Shown here piece by piece: positions 16,505 to 26,457 of a stretch of 64,000 nucleotides of DNA. The notes under the pieces were generated by a model, which made no database searches, was not told the origin of the DNA, and saw only the letters and a program-made list of their open reading frames with translations. The DNA is from Bacteriovorax sp. BSW11_IV (lineage in GTDB: Bacteria > Bdellovibrionota > Bacteriovoracia > Bacteriovoracales > Bacteriovoracaceae), in the NCBI RefSeq assembly GCF_000447755.1, contig NZ_AUNE01000009.1:1-64000 (forward strand), read 5' to 3'. How positions within the stretch are numbered: the first letter of the stretch is position 1; every line of letters starts with the position of its first letter. The position numbers were made by a program, and so were the translations under genes.

Positions 16505-19207
16505 ATGGTCGATCAGAATTCTATAGTAGTCCAAGAATTCCTTTTGGAATCCTTTGAAAATTTAGCTGGTATAAGTGAAGAGCTTACACGCTTTGAAAAA
16601 AGACCTGATGATAAAGAGTTATTAAATTCCATTTATAGAAAGGTTCATACTCTAAAAGGATCAGCTAGTTTTTTAGGATTACAAAAACTTCAAGCAGTAG
16701 CTCATGCTGCAGAAAATGTACTTGATCTTGTTCGTGAATCAAAATGTCAGATTCATGAAAATTTAACAGATACATTTCTTAAAAGTTTTGATGCTTGTCT
16801 TGATATTTTGAAATCAATAGAATCAACTGGTGAAGAAGGTAATCAGAATTTCGAATATCTCATTAAGGAATTTGAAAAATATTTACATGGCGATATTGAA
16901 ATCGAAGTCCCGACACTGCTACAAGATGATATTGTAGAATCTCTAAAAGAATTTGATATTCCTCAAACTAAAATTGATAGTACGCCTAAAAAAGTTGAAA
17001 GTGTGGAAGTCGCTCCGGTTCTTTCAAAAACTAAAGGTGACGAGCATGTTCATCATCCTAAAAAAGTTGAAGCTCCAGTTGTTGAAAGTTCAGAGGAAGG
17101 TGATTCTTCATCTGCTAAAGTCGGTGCAATTGCCGATAGTGTTGTTAGAGTTAACGTAAAATTATTAGATAAAATTATGAACGTTGTGGGAGAGTTGGTT
17201 TTAAATAGAAATCAAATTCTACAATTTGCGAATAACGAAGATGCGTCTGAGTTAACAAGATTGGCCCAACAATTGAACATTATTACTACTGAGTTGCAGA
17301 CTGATATTATGACAACTCGTATGCAACCGGTAGGAAGTGTATTTTCAAAATTTGAAAGAATCGTAAGAGATCTCTCTCGTTCACAAAGAAAAAGAATTAA
17401 ACTAAATATTTCAGGTAAAGAAACTGAGCTTGATAAAACTCTTCTTGAGGCCATTCGTGACCCCCTCACACACCTTGTAAGAAATGCTATTGACCATGGT
17501 ATTGAAGCACCTGCGGCCAGAGAAGGGAATGGAAAGAAGGAAGAGGGAACAATTTCAATTAAGGCCTACCATGAAGGTGGCCAAGTCACTATCGAAATTA
17601 GTGACGACGGAAATGGTATTGATCCTGAAAAAATTCTAAACAAGGCAGTTTCAAAGGGTCTTGTTAGTGCTGAAAAAGCAAGTAGTATGTCTAAAAGACA
17701 GATTCTTAATATGATTTTTCTTCCAGGTTTTTCTACTGCTGAACAGGTTACAAATATATCTGGACGTGGTGTCGGAATGGATGTTGTTAAGAGTAATATT
17801 GAAAAGATTGGTGGATCTGTTGATATCCATTCGATTGTTGGTGAAGGGACTTCTTTTAAATTAAAGATTCCTCTCACATTGGCCATTGTTCCTGCCTTGG
17901 TCGTTCAATCAAAAGAAGAAACATTTGCAATCCCACAAATCAATTTAATGGAGCTCGTTCGACTAGAGGGCGAAGATTCAGCAGAGAAAATTGAAAAACT
18001 ACATGACTCAGAATTTTATCGCCTTAGAGGGGAGCTTATCCCCATTTTTAGATTGAGTGAGCATCTGTTGCTAGAAAATGAAGGTGAAGAATTACAAGAC
18101 GGTGATAAAGCAACAAATATTGCCATTTTAAGTGCAGAAGGAAGAGTTTACGGCTTAATTGTTGATACAATTTTAGATACTGAAGAAATTGTAGTTAAGC
18201 CTCTCAGTAGGAAATTAAAAGATTTGTCTATCTATGGTGGGGCAACCATTATGGGTGACGGGAGAGTTGCATTAATTATCGATGCACTCGGGTTCTTAAA
18301 TCATGTCGATAAAGGCCATGGACATAAAACAGAACAGCATTTCAATGAACAAGAACTTGCAAAAAGTGCTCTTGAGACAGATGAAATCCTTCTTTGTTCA
18401 CTGGGCGATCGCAGAGAATACGGTGTTCCACTATGTCTTGTGAGTCGTTTGGAAGAGTTTGATCGTGACCAAGTTGAGTGGAGTGGAGATCAGGCGATTA
18501 TTAGATATAGAGAAAGACCGATGCCTCTTTTGAACCTAGAGAAAACAATGAATCTTCGTGGAAAGTCGACACTTGAAAGTGACGATCCTGAAAGAAATAT
18601 TTCTTGTATCGTTGTTTTCTTAAGGAATGCATTATTTGGTCTATGTGTAGAAGAAATTAGAGATATTGCAATTAATGAAAGTGCTGTTAGTTCACAGAAT
18701 ATTGATCGAGAAGGAATTTTAGGTACAGTCTTTATAAATGAAAAAACTGTAACGGTGCTTGATGTACACAAAGTGGTTGATATGCAAAAAATCGGACACA
18801 ACTACAAGAGTGCAAAAGAAGTTGTTCGCAATAAAGGTCGTATTCTTCTTGTTGATGATTCTGTTCTCTATCAACGAATTCAATCAGAACACTTAAAAGA
18901 TATTGGGTATGAAGTTGATGTCGTTTCAAATGGGCGAGAGGCCTTAGATCGACTTAATAAAGGTAATGGTAAATACGATATCGTATTAACAGATATTGAA
19001 ATGCCTGAGATTGATGGATGGGAGCTTGTTCAGAAAGTTCGCGGCCTGAGTTCTGAAAAATCGAAAATACCAATTATTGGATTAAGCGGAAGTATGAAAT
19101 CGAAAGATTTGGATGAAGGTCAAAGAGTTGGTTTCAATTTTATGTTAGATAAAATGAATCAAAGCTCTCTTGATGAAACTGTAGCATCTCTTTTAAGTGA
19201 GTCGTAG
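16505..19207 (+). CDS. cheA: CheA hybrid histidine kinase (Hpt-kinase-CheW-CheW-REC)
   Basis: A 900-aa chemotaxis kinase that phosphorylates response regulators in reply to receptor signals. Order: Hpt domain with phospho-His H48 (KVHTLKGSASFL); linker; dimerisation helices (about 213-270); ATPase with N box HLVRNAIDHGIE, G1 DDGNGIDPEKI and G2 GRGVGMDVVKS; two CheW-like domains (about 455-600 and 620-765); C-terminal receiver from about 778 with its Asp in LTDIEMP. A second CheW domain and a fused receiver are unusual for a simple CheA. First gene of the chemosensory operon. Confidence 0.95.
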   Translation: MVDQNSIVVQEFLLESFENLAGISEELTRFEKRPDDKELLNSIYRKVHTLKGSASFLGLQKLQAVAHAAENVLDLVRESKCQIHENLTDTFLKSFDACLDILKSIESTGEEGNQNFEYLIKEFEKYLHGDIEIEVPTLLQDDIVESLKEFDIPQTKIDSTPKKVESVEVAPVLSKTKGDEHVHHPKKVEAPVVESSEEGDSSSAKVGAIADSVVRVNVKLLDKIMNVVGELVLNRNQILQFANNEDASELTRLAQQLNIITTELQTDIMTTRMQPVGSVFSKFERIVRDLSRSQRKRIKLNISGKETELDKTLLEAIRDPLTHLVRNAIDHGIEAPAAREGNGKKEEGTISIKAYHEGGQVTIEISDDGNGIDPEKILNKAVSKGLVSAEKASSMSKRQILNMIFLPGFSTAEQVTNISGRGVGMDVVKSNIEKIGGSVDIHSIVGEGTSFKLKIPLTLAIVPALVVQSKEETFAIPQINLMELVRLEGEDSAEKIEKLHDSEFYRLRGELIPIFRLSEHLLLENEGEELQDGDKATNIAILSAEGRVYGLIVDTILDTEEIVVKPLSRKLKDLSIYGGATIMGDGRVALIIDALGFLNHVDKGHGHKTEQHFNEQELAKSALETDEILLCSLGDRREYGVPLCLVSRLEEFDRDQVEWSGDQAIIRYRERPMPLLNLEKTMNLRGKSTLESDDPERNISCIVVFLRNALFGLCVEEIRDIAINESAVSSQNIDREGILGTVFINEKTVTVLDVHKVVDMQKIGHNYKSAKEVVRNKGRILLVDDSVLYQRIQSEHLKDIGYEVDVVSNGREALDRLNKGNGKYDIVLTDIEMPEIDGWELVQKVRGLSSEKSKIPIIGLSGSMKSKDLDEGQRVGFNFMLDKMNQSSLDETVASLLSES

Positions 19208-19215
19208 GAAAATAT

Positions 19216-19677
19216 ATGGAAAAAGAAACATCTAAATTAAGAAGCGTAGGAACACAGATTACACAGTTGTGTGGATTCAAGATTGGGAGTGGACATTACT
19301 CTGTACCAGTTTTGGATGTACAAGAAGTGATTAAACCACAAACAGTAACACCTGTTCCATTATCTCCAAATTATGTTAGGGGATTAATCAACTTGAGGGG
19401 ACAAATCGTAACGTCGATTTCATTGAGAACATTATTTGGATTACCTGAAAGTAATAGTGAGGACTATATGAATATTATAGTCCGCTCAGGTGATTCACTT
19501 TATGCCCTAATCGTTGATGAGATTTTGGATGTAATTGATGTCGACACGAGAACATTTGAAAAAACGCCAGAGACATTAGATGACAAAATTAGAAAATATA
19601 TTGGTGGAGTTTATAAACAAGAAAAACGCTTATTAATACTTTTAGATTTGAATAAAATTTTAAATATTGAGAACTAG
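19216..19677 (+). CDS. cheW: CheW adaptor
   Basis: A 153-aa adaptor linking receptors to CheA. The CheW fold is clear: [34 protein letters not shown] and [16 protein letters not shown]. It lies 8 bases after cheA and directly before the receptor gene. Start ATG with an AGGA site. Confidence 0.93.
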   Translation: MEKETSKLRSVGTQITQLCGFKIGSGHYSVPVLDVQEVIKPQTVTPVPLSPNYVRGLINLRGQIVTSISLRTLFGLPESNSEDYMNIIVRSGDSLYALIVDEILDVIDVDTRTFEKTPETLDDKIRKYIGGVYKQEKRLLILLDLNKILNIEN

Positions 19678-19690
19678 TCAGGAGAGAATT

Positions 19691-21247
19691 ATGAACAAGG
19701 TAAATTTGGAAGCTGTAGCAAACGACAATGACGTAAAACTTAACTTTAAGCAAATGGTGGATTTGTCACCTATCAACACGATGATGGCATCTCCTGAAGG
19801 TGTTCTTCTTTACATGAATGAAAATTCAAGAACAACACTGAAGACACTTCAAGAATATTTGCCTGCTGATGTTGATGATCTAGTGGGACAATCAATTGAC
19901 TGGTTTCATAAAAAACCTGAAGTTCAAAGAAAGATTATAGCTGATCCAAAAAAACTGCCACACAAGGCACTAATTCAAGTTGGACCTGAAAAACTAGATC
20001 TACTAGTTTCTGCGATTAAAGATGAAAGCGGTCACTATCTTGGTTCAATGGTGACTTGGGAAGTGGTTACTGAGAAATTAGAAAACGATAAAAAAATGCA
20101 ACAAGCTCAACAGATGGTTGATAAGTCACCAATCAATACAATGATGGCATCACCTGAGGGACAATTGATTTACATGAATGAGAATTCGAAAAAAACTTTG
20201 AAGACTCTAGAACAATATCTTCCAGATAAAGTTGATAATCTTCTTGGGCAAAGTATTGATATCTTCCATAAGAGACCAGAAGTTCAAAGAAAGATTATCG
20301 GAAGTGCATCTAATCTTCCACACAATGCCCTTATCCAGGTTGGACCAGAGAAACTAAATCTTCTTGTTTCGGCCATTACAGATAGTCAGGGGAACTACAT
20401 GGGGCCAATGGTAACTTGGGAAGTTGTATCTGATAGAGTTGCACTAGTTGAAGATCTAAATAAGAGTTCACAAGAGCTAAGTGATGCTGCCGATAACCTT
20501 CTTAAAGTTTCAAACAGTTTATCTGCTGGAGCTGAAGAAACTTCTGCTCAAGCTAATACTGCAAGCTCGGCATCTGAAGAGGTTAATGCTGGTGTTCAAA
20601 CTGTTGCTTCGAATATGGAAGAAATGGTTGCTGCAATTAAAGAAATTACAAAGACTACTAATGAAGCATCTTCTTTAAGTAACGACGCAATGAAAATGGC
20701 TAAAAATACAAATACAATTATCAGTCAACTTGGTGATTCAAGTATGGATATTGGAAATGTAATTAAGGTTATTTCTTCAATCGCACAACAAACAAACTTA
20801 CTTGCACTAAATGCAACTATTGAAGCTGCAAGAGCTGGTGAGGCCGGGAAAGGTTTTGCGGTTGTTGCCAATGAAGTAAAAGAACTTGCAAAGCAAACAG
20901 CTAAAGCTACAAATGATATCACTAAAAAGATTGAAGCTATTCAGGCAGATTCTAAAAACGCAGTTAATGCAATTGGTGAAATCAGTGTTGCGATTGATAA
21001 AGTTAACGGATATGCCGGAAATATTGCTGCATCAGTAGAAGAACAAGCATCTACTACAAATGAAGTAACAAGAATTGTAACAGAAGCAGCTGAAGGTGTT
21101 AGACAGATTAACGAAAATATTGCTCAGGTTTCAGAGGCCGCATCAGTAACAGGTAGAGATGCCGTAAGTGCTCAGGAATCAGCTAAGAAACTTAGAGGAA
21201 TGGCAGATATTCTAGCTGAGTATGTAGAAAAACTAAAAATTGACTAA
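19691..21247 (+). CDS. Soluble chemoreceptor (MCP) with two near-identical PAS domains
   Basis: A 518-aa methyl-accepting chemotaxis protein with no transmembrane segment, so it senses in the cytoplasm. Two PAS-like repeats of about 100 residues share long identical stretches ([35 protein letters not shown]). The signalling domain follows, with its hairpin tip [17 protein letters not shown] near residues 364-380. The PAS ligand (haem, flavin or other) is unknown. ATG 19691 has AGGAGAG before it; an earlier in-frame TTG at 19667 lies inside cheW and has none. The Gln/Glu pairs needed for methylation were not mapped. Confidence 0.92.
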   Translation: MNKVNLEAVANDNDVKLNFKQMVDLSPINTMMASPEGVLLYMNENSRTTLKTLQEYLPADVDDLVGQSIDWFHKKPEVQRKIIADPKKLPHKALIQVGPEKLDLLVSAIKDESGHYLGSMVTWEVVTEKLENDKKMQQAQQMVDKSPINTMMASPEGQLIYMNENSKKTLKTLEQYLPDKVDNLLGQSIDIFHKRPEVQRKIIGSASNLPHNALIQVGPEKLNLLVSAITDSQGNYMGPMVTWEVVSDRVALVEDLNKSSQELSDAADNLLKVSNSLSAGAEETSAQANTASSASEEVNAGVQTVASNMEEMVAAIKEITKTTNEASSLSNDAMKMAKNTNTIISQLGDSSMDIGNVIKVISSIAQQTNLLALNATIEAARAGEAGKGFAVVANEVKELAKQTAKATNDITKKIEAIQADSKNAVNAIGEISVAIDKVNGYAGNIAASVEEQASTTNEVTRIVTEAAEGVRQINENIAQVSEAASVTGRDAVSAQESAKKLRGMADILAEYVEKLKID

Positions 21248-21261
21248 GGTTGGAGAGAGAG

Positions 21262-22329
21262 TTGAAGGTTTTAATTGTTGATGACTCAATTGTTTATAGA
21301 ACAGCGATTACTCAGGCACTTAAAGAAGTATCTGGATTAGAAGTATTTAAGGCCGTAAGTAACGGGAAAATAGCAATAGATTTTTTGAAGCATAATCCTG
21401 ATATCTCTCTCATTACTCTGGATATGGAAATGCCCGTTATGGATGGCCTTGAAACAATTAAGGCCATTCGTGAATTCAATAAAGACGTTATTATAATAGT
21501 CTTCTCTTCATTTACAGTTCGTGGTGCAGAGAAAACAATCGATGCGCTAAATGCTGGTGCTGATGATTTCGTCCCAAAAATTGAAGGAAAGGGAGATATT
21601 GAAGAAAGTATTAAAATGATACGTCTTGAACTTCTTCAAAAAATAGAAGCATTCAAGGGAAATAAGCACAAGAAAATTGTTGATATCGCCCCAAAGCCAG
21701 TTGTTAAAAAAACACAAATGGCCATCAAAACAATTCCGGGTATTGTTGATGAAATGATGATTAAACCCAAGTTGATTGTTATTGGATGTTCAACGGGTGG
21801 ACCTGAGGCACTTGCGCAAATTTTCAAAAATATCAAAATTGGCAGTTCTGTTCCAATATTGATTGTTCAGCATATGCCTGCAATGTTTACAGAAAAGCTC
21901 GCCTCAATGTTGGATAAAGTGAGTGTCTTATCAATTTCAGAAGCAAAAAATAATCAGAGGATTTCTAATGGTCACTGTTATATCGCTCCTGGTGATTATC
22001 ACATGACTTTAAAAAAAGATTTAACATTATCAATGAATCAAGAAGAGAAGGTTTGCTTTGTACGTCCAGCAGTAGATGTTTTATTCAAGTCTGTTGCTGA
22101 AAATTACAGTGAACAAGTTCTTTCAATTGTTTTAACTGGTATGGGTGAAGATGGAATGAGAGGAGCAAAAGAGCTAGAGAAAAAGGGTGCTTACCAATTC
22201 ATCCAAGATAAAGAATCATCAGTGGTTTGGGGAATGCCCGGTGCAATTTCTCGTGCAGGAATTAATGTTACAGAACTCTCTTTGAACGAAATTGCAATGT
22301 TAATAGATGAAATATCTAAAAGGATTTAA
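21262..22329 (+). CDS. cheB: CheB receptor methylesterase
   Basis: A 355-aa response-regulator esterase that removes methyl groups from chemoreceptors. The receiver (residues 1-120) has its phospho-Asp at D54 (TLDMEMPVMDG). The esterase domain has the catalytic triad regions GCSTGGPEAL (Ser), VQHMPAMFTEKL (His) and TGMGEDGMRGA (Asp). The TTG at 21262 is preferred: GGAGAG lies 6 bases upstream and the protein then begins MKVLIVDDS. A TTG at 21250 would add four residues. No cheR methyltransferase is found in the operon. Confidence 0.94.
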   Translation: MKVLIVDDSIVYRTAITQALKEVSGLEVFKAVSNGKIAIDFLKHNPDISLITLDMEMPVMDGLETIKAIREFNKDVIIIVFSSFTVRGAEKTIDALNAGADDFVPKIEGKGDIEESIKMIRLELLQKIEAFKGNKHKKIVDIAPKPVVKKTQMAIKTIPGIVDEMMIKPKLIVIGCSTGGPEALAQIFKNIKIGSSVPILIVQHMPAMFTEKLASMLDKVSVLSISEAKNNQRISNGHCYIAPGDYHMTLKKDLTLSMNQEEKVCFVRPAVDVLFKSVAENYSEQVLSIVLTGMGEDGMRGAKELEKKGAYQFIQDKESSVVWGMPGAISRAGINVTELSLNEIAMLIDEISKRI

Positions 22330-22331
22330 TA

Positions 22332-23420
22332 ATGTTTTTTGGTAGTTACTTGGTTCAAAAAGGATTCATTAGTGAAGATGTTGCAATTGAGGCTTCCTAT
22401 TTACAAGCTGAATCAACGCCAAGTTTTATTAGAGCTGTTAGTGAAAAAAAGTTATTAAGTGGCCAAGAAATATTAGACGTTCTTAATAAATGTGAAAATG
22501 AAAAGATGTCTTTTTCTGCTGTTTGTAAACGTGATGGTGTTTTGAGTAGTGATAAATTTTCTGATGCATTTTCATATGTCCAAGAAAAGTCTTTGAACTT
22601 TGCAAATATCCTCATGGAAAGATTTAATGTCGATGGCGAAGAGTTGAAAAAACATTTTAATAGTTTTAAAGAAGCGAATCATACAAATCTTGCTGATTCT
22701 GATAACGTTGAAATACAAAAAGTAGATGCTGTTGAGAATGATTCGTTCATAAGTTCAGCCGCCCTAGAAAGTTTAAAAGAGCTAGGGACACTAAGTGATG
22801 CTGAAATTGCTGAACTGACTAAAAGTGATGATTTAAACTTTTCTAATGAGTCAGCGACTTCAGAAGAAAAAACAGAAAGCAGCGATGAAGACACACAAAT
22901 TAGTGCTGCCGCTCTTGAGAGCTTAAAAGAACTTGGCGGTCTTTCTGATGAGGAACTCCAACGTCTCGAAAATAAAGTGGCGTCTGTTAAATCAGAGATA
23001 CAGATCTCTCCCTATTCAGAGGCCTACAATGAGAAGAAGCAAAAGAAGCTTTTGAAAATTATCGATATGACAAGATCTAGTGCCGATCTAGGCAGTGATG
23101 TTTCTAATGTTTTAAATAGCATGTATCAAGAATTAGTAATGTTGAAAGATGTAACTATTGAGTATAAGGCCAAGATAAGTGAGAAGCTAATAGCCACAAT
23201 TTCTGGCCTACTTGAAGAAATGTTTAAGCAAGATAATAAGAAACTTTTAGATTGGGTTTCACGGAATTTAGTTACTCTTGAGGAAGCAGTAAATCTTCTC
23301 TGGGAGTTAAGAAATTTTATGGATGAAACAGGTTCAGAACTTGCTTTTTGGTCTACCGAAAGCTGTAAGATAAGATATACTAGTAATATTAAAAGATTAA
23401 GAGAAGTAACTCATTTTTAA
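22332..23420 (+). CDS. Unknown protein inside the chemosensory operon
   Basis: Not recognised. A 362-aa soluble protein 2 bases after cheB and 8 before cheY. The N-terminal 115 residues are helical and begin MFFGSYLVQKGFI, a pattern like the start of the GSPII_E/DUF4388-type helical domains (weak). The middle carries two copies of an AALESLKELGxLSDxE motif (about residues 138-158 and 190-210) separated by acidic, Ser-rich linkers. The last 130 residues are helical. Position suggests a chemosensory adaptor or a regulator of CheA; there is no direct evidence. Confidence 0.7.
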   Translation: MFFGSYLVQKGFISEDVAIEASYLQAESTPSFIRAVSEKKLLSGQEILDVLNKCENEKMSFSAVCKRDGVLSSDKFSDAFSYVQEKSLNFANILMERFNVDGEELKKHFNSFKEANHTNLADSDNVEIQKVDAVENDSFISSAALESLKELGTLSDAEIAELTKSDDLNFSNESATSEEKTESSDEDTQISAAALESLKELGGLSDEELQRLENKVASVKSEIQISPYSEAYNEKKQKKLLKIIDMTRSSADLGSDVSNVLNSMYQELVMLKDVTIEYKAKISEKLIATISGLLEEMFKQDNKKLLDWVSRNLVTLEEAVNLLWELRNFMDETGSELAFWSTESCKIRYTSNIKRLREVTHF

Positions 23421-23428
23421 GGTTCATT

Positions 23429-23791
23429 ATGAAAGTACTTGTTGTAGATGATTCGAAAGCAATTTTTATGATGGTTTCACAGATGTTAGAAGAAGCCGAA
23501 CATAAGGCCGTATGGGCAGAAGATGGAAGAAGAGCATTTGAGTGTATTGCCGAACATGGTGATATTGATCTAATTCTTCTCGATTGGAATATGCCAAATA
23601 TGAACGGTCCAGAGTTCCTAAAAAAGAATATGGAAGATGGGATCTTTAAGAATCCAATTATTATGATGACGACTGAAAATAAACCTGACTATATTAAGCG
23701 TGCACTTGAACTAGGTGCAGTTGAATATATCATGAAGCCTTTTACGAGTGATATTCTGTTCAATAAAATGGAGTTAGTTCTAGACGCATAA
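23429..23791 (+). CDS. cheY: CheY-type single-domain response regulator
   Basis: A 120-aa receiver with no output domain. The acidic pair is D7/D8, phospho-Asp D52 (LLDWNMPNMNG), switch Thr at 81/82 (MMTTENKPD) and Lys K103 (MKPF). Probably receives phosphate from one or both CheA proteins of the operon and acts on a motor or another target. Confidence 0.93.
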   Translation: MKVLVVDDSKAIFMMVSQMLEEAEHKAVWAEDGRRAFECIAEHGDIDLILLDWNMPNMNGPEFLKKNMEDGIFKNPIIMMTTENKPDYIKRALELGAVEYIMKPFTSDILFNKMELVLDA

Positions 23792-23852
23792 TTTTCTTGC
23801 CTGAAACACTCAAACTTTCTTTTCTAAATATCATTTAATGAATTGCCGAATA

Positions 23853-23877
23853 GTCCCCTTAGATGGGGACAACTATG
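23853..23877 (+). promoter_or_regulatory. Hairpin over the ribosome binding site of the second CheA gene
   Basis: GTCCCC (23853-23858) pairs perfectly with GGGGAC (23865-23870) across a 6-base loop. The right arm is the only Shine-Dalgarno-like sequence before ATG 23875, so the folded form would hide it. The gap before this gene (about 80 bases) is the largest in the operon, so translation may be tuned here separately. Confidence 0.5.
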
Positions 23878-26457
23878 AGCAAATATAAAATTATCTGTAT
23901 CGACGACGAAAAAGCAGTTTTAGAAATATATCCTTCTTTTTTTGATCACTCGTCATACGAAATTAAAACATTCGACAAACCTGAAGAAGCATTGAAGTAC
24001 ATGGAAGCGAATGCAAATACAATCGCTTTCATTTTATCAGATTTTTCAATGCCAGTTATGAATGGTTTTGAGCTTAGAGAGAAAGTTCTAAACTCTGTTG
24101 GAAATATTCCATTTGCACTTGTTACAGGGTTCTATAGTAAAGAAATGGCCGTTAAAGGAATGGAGCTTAAAATTGCTGCATTCGTCGAAAAACCTTTTAA
24201 CGCCGATCAAATTCAAAAAGTAATTGATGCAAACGTAACTACTCGAATTGATCAATTGGAAGAAGAGCGAGAAATGATTTGTTCATTTGTTGAAGAATCT
24301 TTTCCAATGATTGAAGAAATTGAAGAACTAATTCTTGTTCTAGAAGAAAGCCCAGAAGATATTAATGCTCTTAATAGTTATTTTAGATTACTCCATACAA
24401 TTAAAGGAACTTCATCGTGTGTTGGGTTAAAAAGTGTTCCCGCATATACACATAAGTATGAAGATCTTGTTGGTAAATTAAAATCGGGCGAACTTAAAGT
24501 AAATCAAAAAGTAATTGATGTTCTTTTGAAAGGTCTTGATGAACTTAAATTTATGTATTCATCAATTCAAGGTGGTAATGAACTTGAATTTGAAATTAAA
24601 TCAAAAGTAGGAATTTTTGATGAAGATTTCTCTTCATCTGAAGATGTCGTAGTCACTCAGAAGCAAGAGAAGCTTGACGATATCTTAGCAACTCCTGTGA
24701 GTTCAAAGAACGAAGAAGAAAAAATAAATGTAGGAGTGAGTGTCTTAGATGATTTTATGGAATTATCTGGAGAGCTTACTGTTCTTCGTAATATGATTTT
24801 AAAATCAGCTATGAAGCTAGAAGCAAAGTATCAAGGGGATAGAGATTTCGATACACTAAGTGATTCCCTAGAGGAAATGCATAAGGTCTCTTCTCTTCTC
24901 CAAAACGAAATATCAGAGATGAGAAAAATTTCACTCGATAGCGTCTTTAAGCCAATGAAAAGAGTTGTTCGAGATGCTTCTAAAGCACTTGGTAAAGATA
25001 TTGAGTTTAAAACAGTTGGTGACACTTTAAGAGTCGATACAATAATAAGTAAAGTCTTAAATGGAGCATTGGTGCATCTTATCCGTAATGGAATTGACCA
25101 CGGTATTGAGCTGCCAAGTGTACGAGAATCAATCGGTAAACCAGCTCAAGGTCATATGACATTAAAGGCCTATGAAGACGCTGATAATATTATTGTTGAA
25201 ATTGTTGATGATGGAAATGGAATAGATCCTGAAAAGCTAAAAGTTAAAGCTCTTGAAAAAGAGTTATATACAAAAGAACAAATCGACAAAATGTCTGAAG
25301 CAAGAATTCTTAGTATTATTTTCGAATCTGGCTTCAGTACTGCCGCTCAGGTAACAGATCTATCTGGTCGCGGTGTTGGAATGGATATGGTTAGAAGTTC
25401 GGTCGAAGAGATTGGGGGGAAAATTCATATTGATTCAAAGCCTGGAAAAGGTACAAAATTCATTATGGTTTTACCAATTCCTAGGTCTGTTCTTATTATT
25501 AAGGCCCTAATGGTTGAGGCCTTTGGGTTAAACTACTGCATCTCTCTTGATGAAGTTGCGGAGGTTTTTAGTTATGATCCACACTCTGATGAGGGGCGAA
25601 TAGTCTTTGTAGAGGACGTTGCACTACTTAAGAGTCATAACGAACTTATTCCTCTTATATCTCTAGAGAATGTTTTAAAATTAAATACCGTTTCCGAAAC
25701 AACTGATTTCAACAAAGAAATCTCTATTGTTATTGTAAAAGGTGAGGGTTTTAAATACGGAATTATAGTCGATCAAATTCATGATATCGAAGAAATTGTA
25801 GTTAAGAAAATGTCGCCACTTTTAAAAAACACAAAAACATTTTCAGGCTCTACTTTAGTTGGCGATGGAGATATGGCCCTTATTCTTGATCTTGTCGGTA
25901 TTGCCCAACTAGAGCACGTTACAGTGGATATTGAAACCGATGATAGCTTACTTCGAAATAACTCTGGTGAAGAGCAAGTTGTATATAGAGAATATATGCA
26001 ATTTGATTTATTCTCTCGCAAAAAGTTTTGTGTTGATTTGTCTTGCGTAAGTCGATTAGAAGAATTTCAAACAGCAAATGTTCAATTTACTGGCGATATT
26101 CCACTTATTAGATATCGCGAAGACTTCTTACCTCTGATACATGTTGAAAGAATGTTAAATCTATCAGGAACAAATTTACAGGAAATTCTTGATGCCGAAG
26201 AAGTTATTAATGTCATTGTGATTCACAGAAATAATCAACAATTCGGACTAGTCGTTAAGAGTATAAAAGATATTGGCCTTACAAGTGAACAAATTTACGA
26301 AGAATTAAGTGATCGAGAAGGTATTGTAGGTTCTGTTTATATTGAAGAAAAAACAATGACATTGGTTGATGTCGAATTTTTGATGGATAATTATACTAAG
26401 TTGGATCAATATCAAGAAGTCAGCGAGTTTGAAAATGAACTCGCTGATGCCGCATAA
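23875..26457 (+). CDS. Second CheA (REC-Hpt-kinase-CheW-CheW)
   Basis: An 860-aa hybrid kinase. Order: N-terminal receiver (residues 1-120, phospho-Asp D56, Lys K106), Hpt domain with H174 (LLHTIKGTSSCVG), dimerisation helices, ATPase (N box HLIRNGIDHGIE, G1 DDGNGIDPEKL, G2 GRGVGMDMVRS), then two CheW-like domains. Same tandem-CheW layout as the first CheA, but with the receiver at the opposite end, so the two probably arose by duplication and domain shuffling. ATG 23875 has GGGGA upstream; ATG 23863 would add four residues and has none. Its stop abuts that of the convergent gene. Confidence 0.92.
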   Translation: MSKYKIICIDDEKAVLEIYPSFFDHSSYEIKTFDKPEEALKYMEANANTIAFILSDFSMPVMNGFELREKVLNSVGNIPFALVTGFYSKEMAVKGMELKIAAFVEKPFNADQIQKVIDANVTTRIDQLEEEREMICSFVEESFPMIEEIEELILVLEESPEDINALNSYFRLLHTIKGTSSCVGLKSVPAYTHKYEDLVGKLKSGELKVNQKVIDVLLKGLDELKFMYSSIQGGNELEFEIKSKVGIFDEDFSSSEDVVVTQKQEKLDDILATPVSSKNEEEKINVGVSVLDDFMELSGELTVLRNMILKSAMKLEAKYQGDRDFDTLSDSLEEMHKVSSLLQNEISEMRKISLDSVFKPMKRVVRDASKALGKDIEFKTVGDTLRVDTIISKVLNGALVHLIRNGIDHGIELPSVRESIGKPAQGHMTLKAYEDADNIIVEIVDDGNGIDPEKLKVKALEKELYTKEQIDKMSEARILSIIFESGFSTAAQVTDLSGRGVGMDMVRSSVEEIGGKIHIDSKPGKGTKFIMVLPIPRSVLIIKALMVEAFGLNYCISLDEVAEVFSYDPHSDEGRIVFVEDVALLKSHNELIPLISLENVLKLNTVSETTDFNKEISIVIVKGEGFKYGIIVDQIHDIEEIVVKKMSPLLKNTKTFSGSTLVGDGDMALILDLVGIAQLEHVTVDIETDDSLLRNNSGEEQVVYREYMQFDLFSRKKFCVDLSCVSRLEEFQTANVQFTGDIPLIRYREDFLPLIHVERMLNLSGTNLQEILDAEEVINVIVIHRNNQQFGLVVKSIKDIGLTSEQIYEELSDREGIVGSVYIEEKTMTLVDVEFLMDNYTKLDQYQEVSEFENELADAA
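26421..26446. terminator. Hairpin at the end of the second CheA gene
   Basis: CAGCGAGTT and AACTCGCTG form a perfect 9-bp stem with an 8-base loop inside the last codons of the gene, just before two convergent stops that abut with no spacer. There is no T run, so it may only slow polymerase from either side. Confidence 0.4.
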
